The notes under the pieces: generated by a model | Databases searched by the model: none | The model's input: the letters and a program-made list of their open reading frames with translations, nothing else | What the model was told of the DNA's origin: nothing | Shown here: in pieces, positions 9,372 through 17,316 of the stretch | Layout: every line of letters begins with the position of its first letter | Position numbering within the stretch: position 1 is the first letter of the stretch | Assembly: GCF_013396335.1 (NCBI RefSeq) | Contig: NZ_JABWSY010000020.1 | Span: 1 to 64,000, forward strand | Length of the DNA: 64,000 nt | Direction: 5' to 3' | Source: Bacillus sp. EB106-08-02-XG196 | GTDB taxonomy: Bacteria > Bacillota > Bacilli > Bacillales > Cytobacillaceae | Translations under genes and position numbers: made by a program

Positions 9372-9641
9372 CTACCTGTTATGACGCCTTAAGATTTCCG
9401 TACTCCATGGCCTCCAAACATCAAGGTTTGAGAGGGATTCCATGATTTCATCATAATCTTCACGATCAATGGAGAGCCAGTCGTGACTTGGGACTTCTTC
9501 ATAGATGCTGAAATCCATTGTTTTAGCAGTACGAACGGTCTCAGCAAACTGTCGATATTTTTCAATCGTTTCATTTAATCTAGTAATTTCTGAAACTAAT
9601 TCTAGTCGTTCTTTTTCCCATTGCTGCTGTTGATCAACCAC
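9372..9641 (-). CDS. Small uncharacterised protein in the arylamine cluster
   Basis: I do not recognise a family. The product of about 89 residues is acidic, with a glutamine/glutamate-rich, probably coiled-coil N-terminal half (QQQQWEKERLELVSEITRLN) and a tryptophan-containing C-terminal half. I choose the GTG at 9641 because AAAGGAGG lies 7 nt upstream; this puts the gene just after the synthetase stop with no overlap. The in-frame ATG at 9671 would lie inside the synthetase gene. Its place between the synthetase and the amidotransferase suggests an accessory or partner role. Nothing in the sequence shows what it does. Confidence 0.7.
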   Translation of the reverse strand: MVDQQQQWEKERLELVSEITRLNETIEKYRQFAETVRTAKTMDFSIYEEVPSHDWLSIDREDYDEIMESLSNLDVWRPWSTEILRRHNR

Positions 9642-9657
9642 TACCGCTCCTCCTTTA

Positions 9658-11142
9658 TTAATAGATTTCAAAATATTCTCGATGCTCCCACTCTGTCACG
9701 GTATACTGGTCCTCTTCAATCTGATGGTCCTTTAAGAACTGTTTATATCGGTTTAATTCACTCATTTTCAAACTCACTAAGTAGTCAATAAACAATGCAC
9801 CCATTTTCTCCTTAAAAAATGAATCATTTTTCAAGACATCTATCGCTTCTTCCAGACTCTTTGGAAGAGCTTCTTTCTCGTCACTGTATCCTTCCGTACT
9901 AGGATTGCCTGGATCGATATTATTTTGGATGCCATCTAATCCAGCATAAATTTGAGAGGCCAAATATAAATATGGATTTGCTGCAGGTTCCCCGACCCGG
10001 TTCTCAAATCGAGCGTTTTTAGGGTCTTCCATCACACGAATCATGGTTCCTCGATTATCCAAGCCCCATCCGGCACGATCTGGTGCAAGGGAATTTTCCC
10101 TAAAGCGCTTATACCCATTCACTGTAGGAGTAGTAAACGCAGTGGCAGCACGTGCATGTTTTATTATTCCGCCAATAAATTGTCTGCCTATGTCTGAAAT
10201 CGGTTCATTCACTGATGTTGGAACAAAAGCGTTTTGTCCTGTACGGAGATCCACTAATGATTGATGCATATGCCATCCATTTGCAGCCATCCCTTGGAAA
10301 ACAGGTCTACACATAAAGGTGGCAATATACCCATGTCTGCGGCAAATTTGTTTGACTGCCGTCCGTAAAAGCATCATCGCATCGGCCGCTTGAATTCCAT
10401 CCATTGGAGCAAACGTAAATTCAAGTTGGCTAGGACCGAATTCGTCTTCAATGGTTCGAAGCGGTAAGCCTAAATTGGTAATATGACTTATTAACACTTG
10501 GAGAATTTCATCAATTTCATCATTATGTGATTCTAGCTGATATTGATACCCTCTCGAAACCGGACGTACCGTTGGAGGGATGGTTGGAGAACCAGGAGCA
10601 CCTAAGTTATCCATCGTTAAATTCGTATCCTCGATTTTTGTGAGCACAAATTCCACTTCAAGACCGACCTTCATTTCATACCCTTGATTCCTTAGGTCTG
10701 CAAGCGCTTGTTTACAAATTTGTCTTGTGTCATACATGAGCGGCTGACCACTTTTTAAATACGCATCACATAAAATCCACCCCGTGTTTGGCGCCCATGG
10801 CAGGATTCGGAATGTCAACGGATCGGGAACCAGTGTATAGTTCGGACACCCGGTCATTTCTTCTAATCCCACACCGCCTCCCCATTCAAAAGGATTATAG
10901 ACAGGCAAATTAGCCGTATCAAAAAAGAGCGGACCCATGTTAAAATCCATTCCATTTTTTAAGATACTGTCAAAATTATTTGCTGTAATGGTTTTCGCAC
11001 GGGAAATCCCATGCTGATCAGCCCAAGCAATCCGAATCAACTGCAACTTATTTTCTTCCACTATTTGCTTCACACGGACAACTGCTTCCTTTTGTTCTTC
11101 ATTCCAATTTGGATGCTCCAACAATGCGATTTGTTCACTCAT
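9658..11142 (-). CDS. Glutamine-synthetase-like gamma-glutamylarylamide synthetase (TdnQ/AtdA1-like)
   Basis: A 494-residue glutamine synthetase superfamily ligase. The metal and glutamate-binding motifs are kept: GLEVEF (160-165), DEFGPSQLEFTF (233-244), NGWHMHQSL (288-296) and RFENRVGEPAANPYLYLA near 400. In aniline-degrading bacteria the homologous TdnQ/AtdA1 ligates glutamate to aniline with ATP, giving the true substrate of the dioxygenase. Its position after Rieske alpha and beta genes and before a PuuD-like hydrolase reproduces that gene set. A housekeeping or polyamine/ethanolamine GlnA3-like role is less likely from context. AAAGGGG precedes the ATG by 9-10 nt. Confidence 0.87.
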   Translation of the reverse strand: MSEQIALLEHPNWNEEQKEAVVRVKQIVEENKLQLIRIAWADQHGISRAKTITANNFDSILKNGMDFNMGPLFFDTANLPVYNPFEWGGGVGLEEMTGCPNYTLVPDPLTFRILPWAPNTGWILCDAYLKSGQPLMYDTRQICKQALADLRNQGYEMKVGLEVEFVLTKIEDTNLTMDNLGAPGSPTIPPTVRPVSRGYQYQLESHNDEIDEILQVLISHITNLGLPLRTIEDEFGPSQLEFTFAPMDGIQAADAMMLLRTAVKQICRRHGYIATFMCRPVFQGMAANGWHMHQSLVDLRTGQNAFVPTSVNEPISDIGRQFIGGIIKHARAATAFTTPTVNGYKRFRENSLAPDRAGWGLDNRGTMIRVMEDPKNARFENRVGEPAANPYLYLASQIYAGLDGIQNNIDPGNPSTEGYSDEKEALPKSLEEAIDVLKNDSFFKEKMGALFIDYLVSLKMSELNRYKQFLKDHQIEEDQYTVTEWEHREYFEIY

Positions 11143-11172
11143 ACACTCATCCCCTTTACCCTAATCTCCTAT

Positions 11173-11766
11173 TTATAAAAGCAGCGTTAAATTTTCATGT
11201 GCCTGATCTGAATCCAACAAGTTGTTTTGCTTTACTTGTATCTTCCAGTCGTCCTTTTCTTTTGTTAAAAGATATCCATACCAGCCAGAAAGAAGTTTCA
11301 TCCTGCCTGCACGAAGCTCAGGCAGCAGAAAATTACATCGTGCTCTGTATAGATTTTCTTCATTTTCCTTCCATACTTCGACATTACTAATCACTCGAAT
11401 CGTCCGGGAAGCTGGAACTTGGGACCATGCATAACCGGTTCTCAAGCGATAGATTCTATCTTCCAATCTTCTGCGATCATCAAAGGAAATCGTCACTTCT
11501 TTTGAAGGGTCGCCTCCACCAGGTGTGACCGGCGTCCAATATAGGCAATCCTTCGTAAATAGCTGCAGCCACTCTTCCATCTTGGCTTCATCTAATAGAC
11601 GCGCTTCTCGGTACAAGAACTGTTCCACTTCAATAACAGTAGGGGTATCAGCTTTTGTACCTTCTGCTGTCCAGGCATTTATTTTTTTTGCTAGTTCCTT
11701 ATAGTAGTCAAGATCCATATAATAGGAATATCTAGAAGTATCCTCTCTTACATGACTATCTATCAT
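11173..11766 (-). CDS. Aromatic-ring-hydroxylating dioxygenase, beta subunit
   Basis: The small subunit (about 197 residues) of a Rieske oxygenase, of the SnoaL/NTF2-like cone fold. The pattern is YREARLLDEAKMEEWLQLFTKDCLYW near the N-terminus, with RRLEDRIYRLRTGYAWSQVPAS and TIRVISNVEV further on. Beta subunits complete the alpha3beta3 hexamer and mainly stabilise it. AAAGGG lies 8 nt before the ATG at 11766; a GTG three codons upstream is the alternative. It starts 30 nt after the alpha subunit gene. It corresponds to TdnA2/AtdA4 of aniline dioxygenase. Confidence 0.88.
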   Translation of the reverse strand: MIDSHVREDTSRYSYYMDLDYYKELAKKINAWTAEGTKADTPTVIEVEQFLYREARLLDEAKMEEWLQLFTKDCLYWTPVTPGGGDPSKEVTISFDDRRRLEDRIYRLRTGYAWSQVPASRTIRVISNVEVWKENEENLYRARCNFLLPELRAGRMKLLSGWYGYLLTKEKDDWKIQVKQNNLLDSDQAHENLTLLL

Positions 11767-11796
11767 TTTCCTCACCCTTTCATCAACAATTTCTGC

Positions 11797-13098
11797 TTAC
11801 TTCCCACAAATGGCCGCCAATTCAATACTTGCTTTCATTAAACGCTTCCACTCTTGGAAGTAATTGCGCATTGGTAATTCATCGGTTACCGGGCCTTTTA
11901 TGACTCCCTGCTCATCCACTATTTGTCGTCCTTCGATACCATACCCACGAGAGGTATCCACCCATTCCACTTCTGGAATTGTCAATCCAAAATGACATTC
12001 TTCAAAATTGGTCATATCATCGGGTTCTCCAAATGAAGGGAAATCCTCTTGACTGCGCATACGAAGAATATTGATTTCTTCTGGCAGCCCTTCCACTTGG
12101 GTTGAATACCAGGTGAGTTCCGTTCTATCCACATCAATCGGCTGAATCACCTGAATTTGATTTCCTATTAGGAGTAAGTTCGGGAAGATGCAGAGATTCA
12201 TTTGGCCGCCAATCGCTTGATCCAATAGACGGTCAGCTTCCTCTCCATATTTCGCACGGACGGCCTCTTCCATTGCTTCTCTTCCAGGCTGTGGTCGCTG
12301 CTGTTTCCAATAATCTCCTACATTCTTATAATTTGGCCGCTGGTCGACAAAGGTGTGACCATTCCCTAGATATTGAATCGTCATCTCGCTATGGTCAGGG
12401 TTTTGGGCAAAGTAGGTCATATCCTTATTTTCACCAAGACGTTGACCAACTGCGAGAAGCGAACGATGTGAAAAGGCTACATGATATCCATCTGCACCAT
12501 TATCATAAGAAAGTTTCCAATTGCCGTTATAGACCATTCGGTTGGCGTTGCGTAGAACAATATTTTTTCCTTCATAACGGTCCAGCCATTGATCCATTAA
12601 GGCTGCAGCTGGCCCTAAGTGGTCCATTAATTCTGGTGCTTCCATGTTTAAAGTTCCAAAGATAAAGCCGCGGTAAGATTCCACACGAATATGAGAAAGA
12701 TTCAAATTTGAACGGTCCATATCTTTTGCATATCCGCTCGGCCAAGGCATCCCAGCTAATTCTCCTGTGTTTTTAAAAGCCCAGCCGTGGTAAGGACAAG
12801 TAAAAACCTTACTATTTCCTTTTTCTTCCCGACAAATCGTTGCCCCGCGGTGTGTACAGCGATTAAACATCGCACTAAAGTGGCCATATTTATCGCGAAC
12901 AACGATGATTGGTCGTTTACCCATATTGACCGTCTTAAAATCATTATGTTTGGGAATTTCACTTTCATGAGCTAAGTACACCCATGAACCCCCGAAAATT
13001 TTGATCATTTCTTGGTCGAAAATTTCTTTTTCTGTATACAGCTTCCGATGTACACGATGCGGTTGAACCATATCATCTAAACTAAGATATTTTTCCAT
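11797..13098 (-). CDS. Rieske [2Fe-2S] ring-hydroxylating dioxygenase, alpha subunit (aniline dioxygenase-type)
   Basis: The catalytic large subunit (433 residues). The Rieske centre is CTH (Cys81, His83) plus CPYH (Cys101, His104). The mononuclear iron site is in NWKLSYDNGADGYHVAFSH, with His206 and His211 as ligands and Asp203 as the electron-bridge residue; the aspartate ligand lies near residues 365-375. It should add O2 across the amino-bearing carbon and its neighbour, releasing the nitrogen and giving a catechol. No ferredoxin or reductase gene is found in this window, so electrons must come from elsewhere. GGAGG precedes the ATG. A 128-bp gap to the intradiol gene leaves room for an internal promoter. 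Confidence 0.92.
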   Translation of the reverse strand: MEKYLSLDDMVQPHRVHRKLYTEKEIFDQEMIKIFGGSWVYLAHESEIPKHNDFKTVNMGKRPIIVVRDKYGHFSAMFNRCTHRGATICREEKGNSKVFTCPYHGWAFKNTGELAGMPWPSGYAKDMDRSNLNLSHIRVESYRGFIFGTLNMEAPELMDHLGPAAALMDQWLDRYEGKNIVLRNANRMVYNGNWKLSYDNGADGYHVAFSHRSLLAVGQRLGENKDMTYFAQNPDHSEMTIQYLGNGHTFVDQRPNYKNVGDYWKQQRPQPGREAMEEAVRAKYGEEADRLLDQAIGGQMNLCIFPNLLLIGNQIQVIQPIDVDRTELTWYSTQVEGLPEEINILRMRSQEDFPSFGEPDDMTNFEECHFGLTIPEVEWVDTSRGYGIEGRQIVDEQGVIKGPVTDELPMRNYFQEWKRLMKASIELAAICGK

Positions 13099-13226
13099 TC
13101 CGTTGCCTCCTACATTTTCTACTCTCTTTCACGTTCGGAAAAAACATATTTTTCGCTTATTTATAAACCGAATATTACGAATCTTCTGAAATCTATTTGC
13201 CCAAGTCATTCTATTTGTACTCAAAG

Positions 13227-14054
13227 TTATTCTTCATCTATTAATCTAAAATCATACTGACATCGGTAATATGGCTGGTTGACACCTTTCACTTGGCATT
13301 CTTCCATGTCTGTAACTTTTTCTACCTTCATAATTAATTGCTCTTTTACCGCTCCAATCGCATCTGAATCTAACCAAGGAACATCTGGCGGGAACAACTG
13401 AGTAGTAAGTGTTTTATATCCCTCTCTCTCAATCTTGAAATGAATGTGTGCAGGTCGCATCGCGTGTCGTCCAACGGCTTTCATCAATTCTCCAACCGGA
13501 CCTCCTTTGCCAATATCATACCCAGCTGGAACAACTGTTCGGAATTCAAAGCAACCATTGTCATCTGCTAAAATCCTTGCTCTTAAATTGTAATCAACCT
13601 GACGTTCATCCTCGTTTTCATAATCACCAAGTGCATTAGCCTGCCAAACATCCAATAATGCATTTGGAATTGGCCTTCCATTGGCAGCAGATACGACTTT
13701 CCCATGTACAAACAAAATATCTCCTGGTTCATCAATTTCACATAAACTTCCTGGAGTTGTTTGTAATGGGGCTTCTTCCCGATATAACGGACCTTGCACA
13801 TTAAAGAGTGTCGCATCCCCAACAATTTCATCACGGTGAGTAATTTCATCTACGACAACCGAAACCCCTAATACGTCTGATAATAAATGAAACTCGCCTT
13901 TTTTACCTACTTCATTTAAAAAGGAAATTGCCTTGAGCAGTTCATCTTCATTTATTTCGCATTCATTTACGGCATCTATGATCGCTTTGGTTAATTTATC
14001 GATCACTTCTATTAATCTTGTATTTTTAATAACTTCTACGGTACTCTTATTCAC
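13227..14054 (-). CDS. Intradiol ring-cleavage dioxygenase, probably hydroxyquinol 1,2-dioxygenase
   Basis: A non-haem Fe(III) intradiol dioxygenase. From the GTG at 14054, which has AAAGGGGG 7 nt upstream, it is 275 residues; the in-frame TTG at 14090 lacks such a site. Counting from that start, the iron ligands are Tyr91 (GPLY), Tyr179 (VPAGYD), His203 and His205 (RPAHIHF). The dimerisation-domain segment LSDVLGVSVVVDEI resembles hydroxyquinol and chlorocatechol dioxygenases. Hydroxyquinol cleavage gives maleylacetate, which the maleylacetate reductase gene in the same cluster would use. A catechol 1,2-dioxygenase would need muconate cycloisomerase and muconolactone isomerase, and neither is present. 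Confidence 0.85.
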   Translation of the reverse strand: MNKSTVEVIKNTRLIEVIDKLTKAIIDAVNECEINEDELLKAISFLNEVGKKGEFHLLSDVLGVSVVVDEITHRDEIVGDATLFNVQGPLYREEAPLQTTPGSLCEIDEPGDILFVHGKVVSAANGRPIPNALLDVWQANALGDYENEDERQVDYNLRARILADDNGCFEFRTVVPAGYDIGKGGPVGELMKAVGRHAMRPAHIHFKIEREGYKTLTTQLFPPDVPWLDSDAIGAVKEQLIMKVEKVTDMEECQVKGVNQPYYRCQYDFRLIDEE

Positions 14055-14108
14055 TAGTAGTCCCCCTTTGTCGTAATATTCAAAATTCAAAAACAGAAAA
14101 TCTATTAT

Positions 14109-15512
14109 TTATTGACTAACTATTTGTTTTTCCTCCACTACTATTGATTTCTTGAAATAGCATAGGGTGGTATAAAGCAGAAAAGCAATAATAACTGATA
14201 CAACAAATGGAATCGGAAACCAGCCTAGCTGATAGACAACCATTCCTATAATAGTACTTAGAACAAGGGTAATTATCCCGGACAAATTAAAAGCAGGTAG
14301 TTGCTCTAAATTCTCAATACCCCTTTTTGCTTTTCCCATAACACCACGATAAATATAATAATCAGTTAAAACAATCGTTACCCAAACTCCAAATAGAACA
14401 CTTCCAAGTGAAAGGAACTCTTCAATATAATGCAGAATATCCCCGAAAATAAAGATTAGTGAAATAATATTTGTAAGGACAACCATAATAGGTCTTCCTG
14501 GCTTCCAATTAAAACCACTATCGAATAAATTAACTAATGATAAGGCTCCTTCATACGAGTTCCCTACTTGAACTTTTGCTTGAGAAAGTAAAATGATTAA
14601 TACACCTATCATTCCCCCTGCAAGGGTAAGAGTAACACCAGGATTCGTTATGGCAAGATTACTTGCAGCAGCTGCATTATAACCTTGTTCAAGATAATAA
14701 TTATAGGTTGTTTGATAACCAAAGTATGTGATTACTGCTCCAATTAGCGTTGTGATAATAAACATGAACATACCTGCAGAAAGACAAACTTTCGCTACAT
14801 CTTTAGTAGATCGGGCAAAACGTGTAGAATCCGTACAAACTAGGGCGTTCAATCCTGCCAATGTAATAGTTGCATTTAATGCAATGGCAAAACCACCGCC
14901 AAGTGAAACTCCTGGAACCATAATTCCATGGGTAAATACCTCGCCTATCGAACCATTTCCGATAAGTTGATAGATCATATAAATCAAAAATAAGAATAAA
15001 AATGGTAGAGTAATCTGTGCAACTCGAGCCACCATCTTCATTCCAAACAATGATAGCAATATCCATATTGACGACATAACTAAATACATAATTATTTTTA
15101 TTGTTAAATTGGCTTCAATATTAAAATAAAATAATATGGAATTTCCAATAAATACACTTTCCATCCCCAGGAATCCTATTATCATAAATGCCATAATAAT
15201 TGAACTAATAACAGAGCCTCTTGAACCAAAAGCATAGGCACGAGAAATAACATTACTAGAATAGCCTTCTTTAAAAGCAATTTTGCCTAATAAGAAGGAA
15301 AAGAACAAACTAATTAAAAATGCGAGAACTGAAGCAAGCATGCCCATCCAAAACCCAGCCATAAAAGTAATTAGACCGCCAGTCATAATAACTGCAAGGC
15401 TAGTTACAATTCCAACTTGAAACGAAGCTAATTCTTTCCATGGTTTCCTCATATCTGCTGGAACAGACTCAAGCGAAAAATCCTCCATCATTGTTGACAA
15501 TTTACCGGCCAT
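14109..15512 (-). CDS. NCS1-family (cytosine permease-like) transporter
   Basis: A 467-residue integral membrane protein with about 12 hydrophobic segments, of the nucleobase:cation symporter-1 fold (CodB-like). The N-terminal soluble stretch ends in RKPWKELASFQVGI, followed by a helix rich in small residues (AVIMTGGLITFMAGFW). NCS1 members carry nucleobases, hydantoins, allantoin and related heterocycles. Next to HyuA/HyuB and the arylamine genes it is the likely importer of the cluster substrate, perhaps a cyclic amide or hydantoin-like molecule (inference). GGAGTG precedes the ATG. It ends 54 nt before the preferred dioxygenase start. Confidence 0.85.
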   Translation of the reverse strand: MAGKLSTMMEDFSLESVPADMRKPWKELASFQVGIVTSLAVIMTGGLITFMAGFWMGMLASVLAFLISLFFSFLLGKIAFKEGYSSNVISRAYAFGSRGSVISSIIMAFMIIGFLGMESVFIGNSILFYFNIEANLTIKIIMYLVMSSIWILLSLFGMKMVARVAQITLPFLFLFLIYMIYQLIGNGSIGEVFTHGIMVPGVSLGGGFAIALNATITLAGLNALVCTDSTRFARSTKDVAKVCLSAGMFMFIITTLIGAVITYFGYQTTYNYYLEQGYNAAAASNLAITNPGVTLTLAGGMIGVLIILLSQAKVQVGNSYEGALSLVNLFDSGFNWKPGRPIMVVLTNIISLIFIFGDILHYIEEFLSLGSVLFGVWVTIVLTDYYIYRGVMGKAKRGIENLEQLPAFNLSGIITLVLSTIIGMVVYQLGWFPIPFVVSVIIAFLLYTTLCYFKKSIVVEEKQIVSQ

Positions 15513-15612
15513 AAAATCACTCCATTAATATAGTCTAGATTTGGAAGAGTTCCTTAGATTGAGCCCGACCCAATTCAAAAATGAATCAGGAAGGGCTGCC
15601 ATCACTTATATA

Positions 15613-17316
15613 TTAAACTGAGATGCCATAAATCTCTTTTGCTTTTTCAGGGGACAATAGACCATCTAATACTTCCTGTTTAATGAGTTCATGGTTTCTC
15701 AGTTTCGGATCACCATATCCCCCTCCTCCTCCACAAACCATTTCAAGGATTGTGCCAGTCGGAACATTTGTTACCAAGTCTTTTGAACCAAGTTCAACTT
15801 TCTCTCCATTTAGATAGTGAAGAGTAAGTTTATTATGTGACCCTGCATGTCCTCCAAAAAGTCCATAAGGAATTGGAGCACCCTCGTTTTCAACACCATC
15901 GCCGATCGTACCAACAGAATTGTTTTCACCGTCAATTCGGATTCTTACATAGGTCCCATAGCCGCCCCGATATTGACCTGCGCCAGCGGAATCTGGGAGA
16001 AATTCATATGTTTCTATGAAGAATGGATCTTTAATTTCCATCATTTCTGGATCCTGTGAACGCATACATCCCGCAGCACCAGCAAAGCCAATCCCGTCAA
16101 ATCCATCGAAGCCTTTTAATGCACCTTGGCCACCTTTTCCGAGAAATCCAAAATCAAAATAAAAATCATTTTTACGCGGATCCCATCCAGAAAAAACAGG
16201 AGTACACAATTTTGCCCAAGAGGCTGTTGCCTGATCAGGAACGGCATCTTTGAACGCGTCCATGATTGCTTCTAGTAGTACATCAGCAAGTTGATTTCCA
16301 AATAGGGTTGCTGCAGGAAAATTCGGATTTAAAATGGTCCCTTTTTCAAAAATACAATTTAAGGAACGGAACATGCCTTCATTTTGGGCAATCTCATTAC
16401 CTGGGTTAATAATCATAAGATAGGCAATAGCACATGCTGCCTTAGCAGATGCTGTGGGCATATTCGTAAAACCAGGGGCTTGTGGTGCTGATCCAGTAAA
16501 ATCCATGGTTACTTCTTCATCATCAATGGTGACTTTTACCACTACCTTGTATTCTTTATCTTGATTAATCCCGTCAGAGACCATTTTGCTTTCACCATAG
16601 AAAGTGCCATTTTTCCACCCTCTAATAATTTCTTTTACATGTTTTTCGGTTGCATCAATAATATAATCCAAATGGGCACGGAAGGATTCTAAACCGTATT
16701 TCTCAATCACTTTCACCATTGATCGTTCCCCAATGTTACAAGCACCAATCATGGCTTTAACGTCTTCCTCTACAACTTTTAATCGGACATTGGAAAACAA
16801 CATTTTCCATACATCTGGGATAATCTCTCCACGCTCCACTATTTTTAAACCTGGTATTCGAATGGCTTCTTGCCACACTTCCGTATGCTTAGGGTTGTAG
16901 CCGCCAAGTGTTGCCCCTCCTAGATCCGACAAATGACCCTTACTAACAGTCCAACCAACTAACTGATCATGATAAAACACTGGCTTATAGATCCCTACAT
17001 CATGTGTTTGATTTCCACCCTCAAAAACATCATTGTGAACGATAATATCCCCAGGATAAATACGATTTTTAAACGATTCAATTATATAGGGCAATGCAGG
17101 TTGGGCACCAAACCCGATAATGGGAATATTTGCACTTTGCTCTACCATTTTCGCCTCATGATCAAATAATGCGGTTACAAAGTCCCCCGCTTCATTAAAT
17201 ACTGGAGACCTTGAAGTCCTTTGGAGAACTTCAGCCATATCATGTGTAATCGCACTTAATCTTCTTTGAATAACTGACGCTCGTATTGGATCTACCACAA
17301 CTTTTTCTCTTGTCAT
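15613..17316 (-). CDS. Hydantoinase B/oxoprolinase family subunit (HyuB)
   Basis: A 567-residue HyuB-type subunit, with DPIRASVIQRRLSAITHDMAEVLQRTSRSP at the N-terminus and HNDVFEGGNQTHDVGIYKPV, typical of N-methylhydantoinase/acetone-carboxylase B subunits. It pairs with HyuA in ATP-driven hydrolysis or carboxylation of amide-like or enolisable substrates. Its ATG overlaps the HyuA stop by four bases (ATGA), so the two are coupled. It keeps a glycine-rich C-terminal stretch (CGGGGGYGDP). The reaction cannot be fixed from sequence; opening of a cyclic amide is the usual guess for this pair. Confidence 0.87.
   Translation of the reverse strand: MTREKVVVDPIRASVIQRRLSAITHDMAEVLQRTSRSPVFNEAGDFVTALFDHEAKMVEQSANIPIIGFGAQPALPYIIESFKNRIYPGDIIVHNDVFEGGNQTHDVGIYKPVFYHDQLVGWTVSKGHLSDLGGATLGGYNPKHTEVWQEAIRIPGLKIVERGEIIPDVWKMLFSNVRLKVVEEDVKAMIGACNIGERSMVKVIEKYGLESFRAHLDYIIDATEKHVKEIIRGWKNGTFYGESKMVSDGINQDKEYKVVVKVTIDDEEVTMDFTGSAPQAPGFTNMPTASAKAACAIAYLMIINPGNEIAQNEGMFRSLNCIFEKGTILNPNFPAATLFGNQLADVLLEAIMDAFKDAVPDQATASWAKLCTPVFSGWDPRKNDFYFDFGFLGKGGQGALKGFDGFDGIGFAGAAGCMRSQDPEMMEIKDPFFIETYEFLPDSAGAGQYRGGYGTYVRIRIDGENNSVGTIGDGVENEGAPIPYGLFGGHAGSHNKLTLHYLNGEKVELGSKDLVTNVPTGTILEMVCGGGGGYGDPKLRNHELIKQEVLDGLLSPEKAKEIYGISV

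Noticed and set aside
12273..12665. 130-codon plus-strand frame opposite the Rieske alpha gene
   Set aside because: The alpha subunit is complete with all metal ligands on the other strand, so this is a by-product.
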